DNA of 64,000 nucleotides from Planoprotostelium fungivorum (Eukaryota > Evosea > Variosea > Cavosteliida > Cavosteliaceae): NCBI GenBank assembly GCA_003024175.1, contig MDYQ01000041.1, positions 1 through 64,000 on the forward strand. Reading direction: 5' to 3'. Position numbers and translations under genes: made by a program. This document shows positions 1 through 11,976 of the stretch, in pieces. Position 1 is the stretch's first letter. Each line of letters opens with the position of its first letter. Under the pieces are notes generated by a model that was not told the DNA's origin, ran no database searches, and saw only the letters and a program-made list of their open reading frames with translations.

Positions 1-1563
1 GAGATCGATGTCTATGGAGTCAAAGACCTCATCAACATCACGATGGGTGTCGTCTCCCTCCCTGGTGATGACGGTGATCATCACTCATCCTTCACATCAT
101 GTTGAATAGTTGTGGAAAAATATCAAATCTGACGATGAGAACAGAAGGAGTGTGTCAGTACTGGAACGAGACACACAAGATGTGGTCGAGAGACGGCTGC
201 AACCTCGTTGTAGACGAAGGAATTGCGATCTGTCAGTGCAATCACTTGACCAACTTTTCTGTCGGTGCAGTACCACAGAATCAGCTCCCATCACAAACCA
301 GCGGCAGCAGCAAGACGAAGCTGATCATCATCATCGTCTGCTGTAGCGTGGGAGGACTTCTTCTCATTCTCATCGTCTCCCTCTTGGTCTATCGCAAGGT
401 GTATCGATTCAAGAGAGTGAGTCGATTCGAAGAGATGAAGTGATGTGGTGATTGATCGAATTCAGATTGAAGCACATCTGGGTCTGTCTGTGGTGGTAGA
501 TACGGAGGGTATCGTATTAGAGGAGATGATAGGGGAAGGAAAGAGAGGACAAGTGTGGAAGAGCATCTACAAAGAGACGACTGTCGTGGCTGTCAAGAAG
601 CTCATCGAAGGCATGGACATAGACAGAGAGTGTGATGTGATGAAGGTGAGAAGAAGAGAAGAGAGAGAAGTGACAGGGGCAGGGACTGCATCATCCAAAC
701 ATCGTACAGTATCTCGGTCGAAACATATCAGGTGCAAACAGTCATTCTGATGACATCGATATCGATACACGATGTACACCATCATCCATCTTCGTCATCA
801 TCTCTGTGTTCATCTCAATTTGATGTTTTATCCGATAAAACATCAAATTAAGACAACGATCAGAACGGTACGTCATGATGGAATATATGAACGATGACAC
901 CCTCCATCACTTCCTCTCGTCTCAACCTCCACTCACCGTAGAGACGATGTTCTTGATGTGAGTCGTCCTCGCTGTATGATTACAAGTTGTGACAGAGATC
1001 AGATGCGAGGGAGTCAGCAAAGCACTATCGTACATCACATCACAAGGCATGGTACATACCTCTGTCACACCGAGCAAGGTATCTACTCTTTTGATGTTGT
1101 AGATCTGACGTAGAGTAGATCCTTTTGAATGGAACGACGGCCAAATTGAACTGTCTCTCTTGCATCGTAACGGAATCAACTCCTTACTGCTCCAAGTTGG
1201 ATGCCTTCTACACGGTGAGATCATTTCCATCAGATCTCGACTGAATATCGTCAGGCACCCGAGGTGATTGAAGAGAAGAGATACACAGCCAGTGGACACG
1301 TCTATAACGTCGGCGTGCTCCTGTGGTCCATGGTTACCGGCAATCATCCTCTGTACGAGACAGCGAGAGAAGAAGAGACAGTAGTGCCAGTCACGGTGAA
1401 TCAGACGATGGACGAGAGAGTGGTGGGGCTGATCACGGATTGCACGAAGGAGAGAGAAGAGAGATTGAATGTGAGCCGATTGGCTGAGAGGCTGGGAGTC
1501 AAGAGACATCCACGTGTCGCGAGTGGGTCATTCACAGACAGTACGCACGATAATGAAGAATGA
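1..1563 (+). CDS. Receptor pseudokinase A (3' part: GAIN end, GPS, TM, kinase-like)
   Basis: This is the 3' part of a multi-exon receptor gene that begins before the window. The first exon carries the end of the GAIN-like domain (LINITMG). After a short intron comes a complete GPS motif (CQYWNETHKMWSRDGC ... CQCNHLTNFS) at about 157-270, then a transmembrane helix (KTKLIIIIVCCSVGGLLL) and a basic juxtamembrane stretch. The kinase-like N-lobe keeps the glycine loop (GEGKRGQV) and the VAVKK lysine. The catalytic loop reads HTSVTPSK instead of HRDLKPxN, and the DFG site reads SCIV, so it should be a pseudokinase. APE and the F-helix region (APEVIEEKRY, GVLLWSMVTG) follow from about 1259 to the stop. 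The C-terminal tail is diverged (RLNVSRLAERLGV in place of RPSLKE). Exon borders are inferred from paralogues. Confidence 0.8.
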
Positions 1564-2134
1564 ACGTACAAACAAAATGAAATCAAGCCTCGTTCGTTTC
1601 TAGCCAGTGATGGTAGATCGTTAGATCTCGTAAAGATCTGGAATGATTACCGTTTATTTGATGAATCAGATGATCTCAGTTTCAGACCTTCCACCTCTTT
1701 TGGTATTGTTCGTCGTTATGCAATGACCTGGTAGTTACCGATCACAGTAAATATTCGCTACCGTGAAATCTAATCTGTGAAGGGATAAGCCCTCTTATTT
1801 TCACTTCGATGAACATCATATAGTCACAAATCATTATGTTCATCAGGTGATACTGGTTCTGTGCGCAACATCATGTCATCCTCGCCAAGGATATCACCAG
1901 ACCATGAAAGACGATTCCGTTCGACTCATCAACGTGATGGATTTTTGGATCTGGCTAATCCACGGCTGACGTATCTACAGTGACCACGTGATTCAAATGA
2001 AGTTTCCACAACAACAGGATCGACACAGGAGACAGAACAAACCATATATATAGATTTAAGCCAACGATGTCGACACTCACCACACACGATGTTTTGGGAA
2101 CATTTCGTGCACACAGGACCGTGGCTTTCCAAAG
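1564..2134. other. Intergenic region with promoter of receptor B
   Basis: No gene is seen. The last 100 bases hold a TATATATA run (about 2044-2052) followed by AGATTTAAGCCAA and a CACTCACCACACACGATG block. The same block lies upstream of the right-hand receptor at 54728, so this is probably the core promoter and 5' UTR of receptor B. Confidence 0.5.
2043..2134 (+). promoter_or_regulatory. Conserved promoter/5' UTR block of receptor B
   Basis: TATATATA, then AGATTTAAGCCAA and GACACTCACCACACACGATG precede the start codon at 2135. A near copy in the opposite orientation lies at about 54729-54815 before the right-hand receptor that starts at 54728. Conservation of non-coding bases between the two paralogues supports a shared core promoter. 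That reading is inference. Confidence 0.45.
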
Positions 2135-5100
2135 ATGAATCATGTTGGACATCTCCGCATGTTTCTCTGTCTATTTTTCGTATTATCGATGCCTGAACGC
2201 ACTGAGGCTGTAGATCTAGTCAAGACAATGCAAAACATCTGGACGGCCTTCAATGGTAAGATCTTTCTACCACATCACTCGACTAAGTGAGATGCAGGAC
2301 CGTCACAATTTTGGAAAGGAGCAAACGTGAGTGATCGAAATGTGGAAATGAGAGCTGACATCTTTCAGGTCTGTAATTCAAGTGATTACACCGGTGTGGT
2401 CTGCGATGTCGCTTCATCTTCTTGGCCGATCGAGATCATCCTCAGTAATCAAGCATTGTCTGGCATTATCTCTCCTTCCATCGGAGATCTCATCAACCTC
2501 ACCTCCATAGATCTCGGCAACAATGAGCTGACCGGTTTCATTCCTCCCTCCATCGGCGACCTCTCGTCCCTTCAATCACTCTCTCTCTTTGGTAATCACC
2601 TGAGTGGATCCATCCCCGATTCCATCGGCATGCTCTCTCTCCTCACAGATCTCAATCTCGCTCAGAATCAATTGACCGGATCCATCCCTTCCACCATCGG
2701 CAACATGACATCCCTGCTTCACGTCTCCCTCTTCTTGAACGGATTGACCGGCCCCATCCCTGACTCCATCGGTAACCTCACCTCTCTACAAACTCTATCT
2801 CTTCACGACAATCACCTGAGTGGCCCCATCCCTGATACCATGAGTCACCTCACCCTCCTCACTGAACTCGATCTGTCGATCAACGATCTGGACGGAACCA
2901 TTTCCATCATCGGCAACCTTACCTCTCTCACTTCTGTTTCTCTCAACCAAAATCAACTGAGCGGTGTCATCCCTGACTCCATCGGCAACCTCCACCATCT
3001 CACGGGCCTCGATTTCAGTAGCAATCAGCTCAACGGATCCATCCCTGATGCCATCGGTAACCTTCGTTCACTTCAGTTCCTGTCCCTCTATTCCAACATA
3101 CTGAGCGGTCCTCTCCCTGCTTCCATAGGTAACCTCACCAACGTCACACACGCGTATGTCCATTCCAACCGACTGAGCGGTCCCCTCCCTGACACGATCG
3201 GCCACCTCATCGAAGTCATCCATTTCGAGATCCACAGCAATCAATTGAGCGGGCCCATCCCTGACACCATCGGTAACCTCTCCTCGCTAGAATATCTCGA
3301 CCTCGGTAGCAATGGACTCCTGAACGGATCGATTCCATCCACCATCGGCGACCTCTCTTCTCTAAGATTCATCTCCCTGTACAGCAACTCGTTCACCGGC
3401 ACCATCCCTGACTCTATCGGTCGTCTGCCTTCTCTCGGTTATCTCAATTTCGCTGGCAACCAATTGAGTGGAAATATTCCAGATACCGTAGGTAACCTCT
3501 CTTCTCTGAAGAAGCTCATACTGTACGACAATCAACTGCGAGGGGTCATACCTTCCATTATCGGTAACATGACTTCGCTCGATGAGATCGATGTCCATGG
3601 TAATCAAATGTACGGATCCATTCCTTCCTCCATCGCTCTTTTAACTTCTCTCCAATCGATACAGCTGAGCGGCAACCAATTCAGCGGTGTGGTTCATCCT
3701 TTCATCTTAAATCTGAAGTATGAATAGGAAATGTACCTGATGGACTAATCGATCTACCACTCCTATCTGATCTCGATTTATCCAACAATCTATTTAGCGG
3801 AGTCGTATCAAAGAGAAAAGATGACCTTCCCGGCCTCAACAGTCTACTCCTGAACGATAATCGATTCACGTACGTGGGATACATCAACGTAACTGGATCT
3901 TGCTCTCTGCTGAGGAACACGTTACTGTGTCAACCACCCCTAAATGTATCATCAACGTGTAATGATCCTGCCATCTACAATGGATGCATCAATTACACGA
4001 CCACATCCACAAGTTCATCGTCCGGTAGCTCATCTAAAATCATCACATCGACGATGCCTTTGACATCAACGATTACTCCGGTACCCTCCACGAGAGTGAT
4101 CGATGTTTCGAACGTCAGCGCGGTGATACAGAGTCTGTACAATAACAACACGAAGATATCAGTCACAGATGCAAAGGTGAGGAAGTGTGAAGAGAGATGA
4201 TGTGTGACGTGGGAACAGAACATTTTGAATGCCACAACTTTGAACCGTGAAGAGGTGAAGAGAAGGAGAGGAGAGAGACTGATAGATGACACAGACCGTA
4301 CAAGTCATATCTGCAGTTGTTCTCGCGTTGCTGCGCAACACGTCCACAACATCGTTCGAGTACAACACGCGAGACGTCTCAGTCAAGCTGCAGACGTACA
4401 ACACGTCAGAGCTGAGCAGTGGAAAGAGTGTGACAAACAAGATAGAGAACAGCAGCATCGCTGTGGCACTACCTGCCTCTGTCTTCACTTCACAACAGCA
4501 AGGTAAATTATCATTAGAATGATTGAGAATAACGTGTGAACAGTTTTCGTGTCGTTATCATCCGTATCGTACAATCCGTTCGAGTCCATCTACAACAAGA
4601 CCATGTGAGTGTTCGAATTTGACTAGGATGTAACCTGATTGGAGGAATAGATACAGTCCAGTCATTGGAGTCAGCGTGTACGCAGAAGGCAAAGAGATCG
4701 ATGTTAAAGGAGTCGATCAGCTGATCAACATCACGATGGGATCGATCACATCTATACCCTCTGGATACGGTGATCACCACTCATGAACGTCATCATCTTC
4801 TCTGACGATGAGAACAGAAGGAGTGTGTCAGTATTGGAACGAGTCATATGGTTTATGGTCTAGAGACGGCTGCAGCCTCGTTGTAGACGAAGGAATTACA
4901 GTTTGTCAGTGCACTCACTTGACCAACTTTTCCGTCGGCGTACGACCTATCGTTGCATCAACAGATCCAATCACAAAATCGATACCCGAATCAACCAGCA
5001 ACAAGACAAAGCTGATCATCATCATCGTCTGCTGCAGCGTGGGAGGACTTCTTCTCATTCTCATCGTCTCTCTCTTGGTCTATCGCAAGGTGCATCAGTA

Positions 5101-6223
5101 CAAGAGAGTGAGGACATCCTTGTGTCGTTCTTTCTGATGTGAAGCAGGATGATACGGAGATGGATTTGACTATCTTGGCTGATACGGAAGGCATCGAGTT
5201 ACAGAAGAAGATAGCGGAAGGAAAGAGAGGACAAGTGTGGAAGAGCATCTACAAAGAGACGACTGTCGTGGCTGTCAAGAAGCTCATCGAAGGCATGGAC
5301 ATAGACAGAGAGTGTGATGTGATGAAGGTGAGAAGAAGAGAAGAGAGAGAAGTGACAGGGGCAGGGACTGCATCATCCAAACATCGTACAGTATCTCGGT
5401 CGACATCTAGCAGGTGAACATCATGATCTGATCACCCTACGATAATCTAAGCATTCGCTGATATACATTCCATCATTAAATAGTGAGAAACTGACCGATG
5501 TACAGAGCGTTATGTTGTGATGGAATGGATGAACGACGACACCCTCCATCACTTCCTCTCTTCTCATCCCAAATTAACCATCGACACCATGTTCACTCTG
5601 TGAGTTATATCGTTCACACAAAGAGATAACCTTGATGCAGATGTGAAGGAGTGAGTAAGGGTTTATCGTACATTGAATCGATGGGCATGGTACACATTTC
5701 CGTCGTACCGAAGAAGGTGACGTCTCTCTATTCGAAAGACGAATGTAACGTGAACAGATTCTTCTTAGTGTAATGACTGCCAAATTGAACGGTCTCTCTT
5801 GTATCGTTGCAGAATCTACTCCTCATACATCGAAATTCGATTATTTCTGCACGGTGGGTATCATATTTCTCTATATTGAATATAGTAAGAATAATGATTA
5901 TCAATATAAAACATCTCTATGTCTTTGTTTCTTACTCTCTTCGAAATTTGACGCTAAATGATCATCAGGCACCCGAGGTGATCGAAGAGAAGAGATACAG
6001 AGCCAGTGGACATGTCTATAACGTCGGTGTGCTCCTGTGGTCCATGGTTACCGGTAGCCATCCTCTCTACGAGGCAGATCGAGAGGTGCAAGTCATCATC
6101 AACCAGACGATGGACGAGAGAGTGGCGGGGCTGATCGTGGACTGCACGAAGAAGAGAGAAGAGAGACCGAGCCTTAAAGAAGTAACAGAGAGATTGGCAG
6201 TGAAGAAAAGGAGGCCTTATTAA
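2135..6223 (+). CDS. Receptor pseudokinase B: LRR-GAIN/GPS-TM-pseudokinase, full length
   Basis: The start ATG gives a signal peptide (MNHVGHLRMFLCLFFVLSM), then a plant-type LRRNT (MQNIWTAFNG ... VCNSSDYTGVVCD) split by two short introns. About 17 LRRs of 24 residues follow (2450-3715, consensus IPDSIGNLTSLxxLxLxxNxLxG). After an intron there is a last LRR, a Cys pair and a Ser/Thr-rich stalk (to about 4090). The GAIN-like part runs about 4300-4780 (VQVISAVVLALLRNTSTTSF; NPFESIYNKT; YSPVIGVSVYA). The GPS (CQYWNESYGLWSRDGC ... CQCTHLTNFS) keeps the HL/T cleavage site. A TM helix and a kinase-like domain follow. The glycine loop, VAVKK and alphaC Glu are present. HRD is replaced by HIS (HISVVPKK) and DFG by SCIV, so catalysis is unlikely. 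It probably acts as a cell-surface sensor signalling through partners. Introns were placed by phase and paralogy. Confidence 0.85.
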
Positions 6224-6893
6224 ACGAACCGATACTACGATCACCTACATGATGTATTCATCGACTTTCATGTCTACATCATTATTGTTACTGCGTATAA
6301 TCACTTACATACATCCATTCACGGAACGTGGGGAGGTGAGCATTGTAGATTTACGTCTCTGAAGATTGTGTTGTCATTTCTGTCCAGCGGATTACACGTG
6401 CATCTTGCTGCTGTCTACGATTAACATCTCCGACGGATGTCTATTCATTAGGTGGGACGATACGATTATTGAATCAGGAATGAGATGAACTAATGAACTA
6501 ATGAAAAATATGATGGAAATAATACTCGCTGAGATCAACAGTGATATTGTTTCGAGTTGATGAGAAAAATGTGAGGTTCAAGTCCATCACTTATCGGAGA
6601 ACAACAAGATCTTTACCTGCTAGTATCCAAGAGAGCTCCACACCATGTTCTGATGCGTGATGAATTCGTCCAAAGGAGCTCCGTTGGAAGCCCCCTTCGT
6701 TGTTTTATTTTGCGGTATTCCGCCAGATCTACACAGCGACGAACGACATAGCCTTCCCTGAGGCCACCGAAACGATGTAGTTCCGGCAGAAACGTACACA
6801 CGATAGATCTAAGGCTCCAACACTGCAAGGCATCCCTTCTTTATTCTCGTACCAACACATCAACACAACCATCTACTAATCACGATCTTTACG
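6224..6893. other. Intergenic region between receptors B and C
   Basis: I see no gene, RNA or repeat here. The sequence is AT-rich with stops in all frames. The last part must contain the promoter of receptor C, but no clear TATA box was found. Confidence 0.4.
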
Positions 6894-9800
6894 ATGCAAC
6901 ATCACGTACATTTTCTTCGCGCGCTTCTCTGTCTCTCCTTATTATTGTCGATGTCTGAGCGTGGTGAAGCCATCGATCTGTTCGTAACGATGCAGAACAT
7001 CTGGACGGCTTTCAACGGTGAATGCTTTTAATTTCCACTCGTCATTTCATTAAAAGAGAATCGTAGGCTCCTCACAATATTGGACTGGAAGTAATGTGAT
7101 TGACGATCGTCAGAAAATGTTATGAATTGACGCCTTTCAGATCTGCAACTCTACCGACTACACTGGCGTGACTTGTGATGCCACCTTGACGTGGCCCATC
7201 AAGATCAGCCTCAACAGCAAAGGCCTCGTGGGATACATCTCTCCATCCGTCGGAGATCTCATCAATCTCACCGCGATCAACTTGGCCGGAAATCAGCTGA
7301 CTGGATCCATCCCCACCACCTTCGGACACATCACCTCTCTCGCTTACCTCTCCCTCAACAACAATGAACTGAGCGGTCCTCTTCCCGATTCCATCGGTAA
7401 TCTCACCTCCCTCATCCGATTGGACGTCACAGGGAATCATCTGAGCGGCTCCATCCCTTCCACCATCGGTAACCTCAAATCTCTTCAGAACCTCATGCTG
7501 GGGTACAATCAGCTGACCACCATCCCTGAAGCCATCGGCGGCCTGTCTTCTCTCCAGATCCTCTATTTGAATTCGAATCAACTGAACGGATCGATTCCTT
7601 ATTCGATCGGTAACCTATTGCGAGTCAATTACTTGACTCTGAGCGGAAACCAATTGAAAGGAACAATCCCCGACTCCATCGGCAACCTGACTTCTCTCAC
7701 GACAATCTATCTCGGTTCGAATCGTTTCACCGGTGAGAGGGTGAACTTTGTCGTTGAAGCTGATAAACCATGTCAGGAAGTTTATCCGAGCGTATCATCA
7801 ATCTACCCGCTTTGATTGATTTGGACTTGTCGAATAATCTTTTGGATGGTATCGTACCCGGTAGAGATAATAGCCTCGCCAGTCTTGTGACGCTCTCCCT
7901 GAACAACAACCAACTGAAATCGGTGGGATACGTGCCCGTGACGAAGACTTGTTCACTCAGCGGTAATGCCTTCCCGTGCTATCCACCGCTCAACGTATCA
8001 TCTATCTGTAACGGCAGCGTGTCTTACCTCACTTGTACCACCACCACCGCGTCCACCAGCACGATCGGATCTTCATCCAGCATCTCATCCTCGATCATCT
8101 CGTCTTCCGTCGCCACATCATCAGAAACATCATCTGTGCAGACAACGACAGGCATCGACCGTACGAACGTCAGCTCCGTCATACAAAATCTGCTCGATAA
8201 CGACACAAGGATATCCGTGGAAGATGCAAAGGTGAAAGAAATGTGAAGGAGAGATGATGTGACCGAATCACAGAATGTATTAGATAGTCCGCTCCACGAA
8301 GATGTTGAGGTGAAAAATTCAGCTAAAAGCGATGATTGATGGTAAACAGATCGTACAACTCATATCTGCCGTAGTTCTTGCGTTACTACGCAACACGTCA
8401 ACGACATCGTTCGAGTACAACACACGAGACGTCTCAGTCAAGCTGCAGACGTACAACACGACCATCTTAGATGGCAGAGAGAGCGTTTCCAACAAGATTG
8501 CAAACAGTAGCATCGCTGTCACGCTTCCTGTGTCAGTCTTCTCTTCTCAACAGCAAGGTGAGAGATGTAATTCGAAAGAGAAACATGGTAACATGAAATT
8601 AGTTTCCGTTTCTGTGGCATTATCATCTATATCGTACAATCCATTTGAATCCGTCTACAACGAGACCATGTGAGTCATCTATATTCAAATGCGAGAAGGT
8701 TAAATTGAAGAAAGAACAGATACAGTCCAGTCATTGGAGTCAGCGTGTACGCACAAGGCAAAGAGATCGATGTCAGAGGAGTCGATCAGCTGATCAACAT
8801 CACGATGGGATCGATCACATCTATACCCTCTGGCTATGGTGATCGTTGCTCATTCTTCCCTTCTCTAACGAGACGAACAGAAGGAGTGTGTCAGTATTGG
8901 AACGAGACACATAGTTTATGGTCGAAAGACGGCTGCAGCCTCGTTGTAGAAGCAGATGTGACGATCTGTCAGTGCACTCACCTCACCAACTTCTCCATCG
9001 GCATACAGCAGAAATTGATACCCACGGAACGTGTTGCCGATCAACCGACCGAGAAAGGCAGCAACAAGACGAAACTCGTAGCCATCACCGTCTGCTTCGT
9101 TCTAATTGGACTTCCTCTCGTTCTCGTCGTCTCTTTTCTGGTCTACCGTAGGATGTACCGTTACAACAGAGTAAGTCAGACGGTTATGATCTACAATGAC
9201 ATTCATATGTAGGATGATACGGAAGCGGGTCTGTTCTTCACCACCGTAGACACGGAGGGTATCGAATTCGAGAAGATGATAGGGGAAGGAAAGAGAGGAC
9301 AAGTGTGGAAGAGCATCTACAAAGAGACCACTGTCGTGGCTGTCAAGAAATTCATCGAAGGTATATACATTGACAAGGAGTGTGATGTGAAGGTGAGATG
9401 ACATGACAGAGAGGATGAGGGAAAAGTGACACAGGCAGACACTGCATCATCCAAACATCGTACAGTATCTCGGTCGAAATTTATCAGGTCAGTCTTCGTT
9501 TGAAACTACGTGTCACATGAATGAAAGACTGATCATACACAGAAAGATATATCGTGATGGAATGGATGAACGACGGCACTCTCTACGATTTCCTCTCTTC
9601 TCAGCCTCAACCTACATTAGAAGCAATGCTCAGCATGTGAGTGATGCATCATAAGAGAGAAGATGTGACGTGAGAACAGATGCCAGAAGGTGAGTGATGC
9701 ACTGTCGTACATTGCATCACAGGGCTTGGTGCACATCTCTGTCGTGCCGAACAAGGTGACGTCACCTCTCTATATCAGAATTTGTAATGAGATGAATCTG

Positions 9801-10232
9801 ACCGAAAGAAAGATTCTTCTGAATGGAATGACGGCCAAGTTAAGCTGCCTCTCTTGTACCGTCGCAGAATCATCCCTTCATTCACCTGAAATGAGCTGTT
9901 TCTACACGGTGAGAATAACATGACAATATCCCGCTGAAGATGACGATCAGGCACCCGAGGTGATCGAAGAGAAGAGATACAGAGCCAGCGGACATGTCTA
10001 TAACGTCGGCGTACTCCTGTGGTCCATGGTCACATACAATCATCATCTCTACGACGCGGCGGGAGAAGTAGAGTCAGAAGTACTGCTGACAGTGGATGAG
10101 ACGATGGACGAGAGAGTGGCGGAGCTGATTGTGGAGTGTACGAAGAGGAGAGAAGAAGAGAGGCCGAGCCTGAAGGAATTGACGAAGAGAATGGCGGTGC
10201 ATTCGAGATTTACGCGTTCCACATTCGTTTGA
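6894..10232 (+). CDS. Receptor pseudokinase C: short LRR-GAIN/GPS-TM-pseudokinase
   Basis: The signal peptide starts MQHHVHFLRALLCLSLLLSM. The LRRNT follows (MQNIWTAFN; QYWTGSN; ICNSTDYTGVTCD), then only about seven LRRs (7210-7735), one more after an intron, and a Ser/Thr stalk (about 8040-8150). The GAIN-like domain covers about 8350-8830 and the GPS (CQYWNETHSLWSKDGC ... CQCTHLTNFS) about 8890-9000. The TM helix differs from those of B and A (KLVAITVCFVLIGLPLVLVV). The kinase-like domain has GEGKRGQV and VAVKK, but HISVVPNK at the catalytic loop and SCTV at the DFG site. The end (RMAVHSRFTRSTFV) and the 3' flank closely match the partial receptor at the right edge of the window, so those two are sister copies. 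CAATAAAG follows the stop. Confidence 0.83.
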
Positions 10233-10263
10233 TTCACGGAGTCTTCAATAAAGTTGTGTCATC

Positions 10264-11945
10264 ATATCAACGTTACAAAACAATTTCCTTTCTCATCCAT
10301 GTTCATCTGGATGTCTCGAACAATGAACTCTATGGCGCCGTACCAGACCTGTTCATTGGATGAAGATCTGTTCATGTGTGGCACATCGCCGAACATGTCC
10401 ACCCAATGCTCCGTGAAGAATGGAACTTGTGCGACTACATCGATGGATGCTGTCACATCAGTAACCTCATCAGACATCACCTCTACATCAATAACATCGA
10501 ATCAGACGCGTAGGATGATAAGCATTACATCGACGGCAACATCGATGCCGATCCCAACTATGTGTTACAGAGACTGTACGATAACAACACGAAGATATCG
10601 ACCGATGAAGCGAAGGTGAGACGCATTGAATCTGAGACAGATGTATAACCAGCCGATAGGCAATTCTCAACAGTACGATGCAAAATGACGCGGTGAGTGA
10701 AATATACAGATCAACTCTGAAGGATAACAGACTGTACAAGTCATATCTGCCGTAGTTCTCGCGTTACTACGCAACACGTCAACGACATCGTTCGAGTACA
10801 ACACACGAGACGTCTCAGTCAAGCTGCAGACGTACAACACGTCAGAGCTGAGTGGAAGAAGGAGTGTGACAAACATGATAGAGAACAGCAGTATCGCTGT
10901 GACATTTCCTTCGTCTGCCTTAAGTTCTGAACGGCAAGGTGATGAATTGAAAGAGAAGAGGATATCGATGCCAGAATAGTTTCTGTGATGTTATCGTCCA
11001 TATCGTTCAATCCGTTCGGGTCTATCTACACCGAGATCATGTAAGCACGTACATATGAGATTGATGAAGGTGAGAAGAAGAATCGAGGAGAGAGAGGGGT
11101 GACAGAGTCAGGGACTGCATCATCCGAACATCGTACAGTATCTCGGTCGAACTTTGAGAGGTACATCCATCACATCTGTCTATCGACTGACAGATATATA
11201 GAGAGGTACATCGTGATGGAATACATGGAAGACGAAACACTTCACCACCTCCTCTCTTCTCAACCTCGACTCTCTGTAGACAGAATGTTCACGATGTGAG
11301 ACACGTTGACCTCACGACAGAGTTTCTGACATTCGAACAGACGCAATGATGTCGGCAGCAAAGGACTATCGTACATATCATCCATGGGCATGGTACATGT
11401 TTCTGTCGTGCCGAGCAAGGTATCTCTATCTCATCGTTATTTCATTCGAGATCTGACAACAAAAGATTCTCCTCAGTGGAATGACTCTTAAATTGAACTG
11501 TTTCTCTTGTATCGTACGCAGAATCATCTCCTTATCGCTCGAAACCCGATCTCTTTTACACGGTAGGTCACGTTCACACGATCGTGATGACTGACTCGAT
11601 CAGGCACCCGAAGTGATCGAAGAGAAGAGACACAGAGCCAGCGGACACGTCTATAACGTCGGTGTGCTCCTGTGGTCCATGGTCACCGGCAGCCACTATC
11701 TATACGATACGGCGAGAGAAGGTAGAGATGTGAAAGTGGCCGTGGATAAGACAATGGACGAGAAGGTGTCACGGCTGATCGTCAACTGCACGAAGAAGAG
11801 ACGAGAAGAGAGACCGAGCCTCAAAGAAGTAACTAGGAAATCATCGAGAGAATTTCGAAACACGAAGAGGAAGAATGAAATGAAGATTCTACACCATTTT
11901 CTCTTCGTCTGTTCTTCATGTTACATCACACGAACACTAGAATGA
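10264..11945 (+). pseudogene. Receptor D: deleted chimeric receptor
   Basis: This remnant joins pieces of two right-hand receptors. Its 5' end (one LRR remnant, then CSLDEDLFMCGTSPNMST and a Ser/Thr stalk) matches the receptor at 58688-62218. Its 3' end (APEVIEEKRH ... REGRDVKVAVDKTMDEK) matches the receptor at 46947-51375. Signal peptide, LRRNT and nearly all LRRs are missing. A second deletion near 11042-11060 runs from the end of the GAIN-like exon (SIYTEIM) straight into the intron before the alphaC helix. GPS, TM and kinase N-lobe are therefore gone. The last exon is frameshifted after ERPSLKEVT. It is not expected to make a working receptor. It sits directly before the JMJD8 copy, as the intact receptor does in the other arm. 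Confidence 0.75.
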
Positions 11946-11976
11946 AGATGTTTTACAGTTCTTTCATTGTGGTGGA

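Noticed and set aside
5680-6223. Calling the receptors active serine/threonine or tyrosine kinases
   Set aside because: The general fold would suggest it, but HRD and DFG are replaced in every readable copy.
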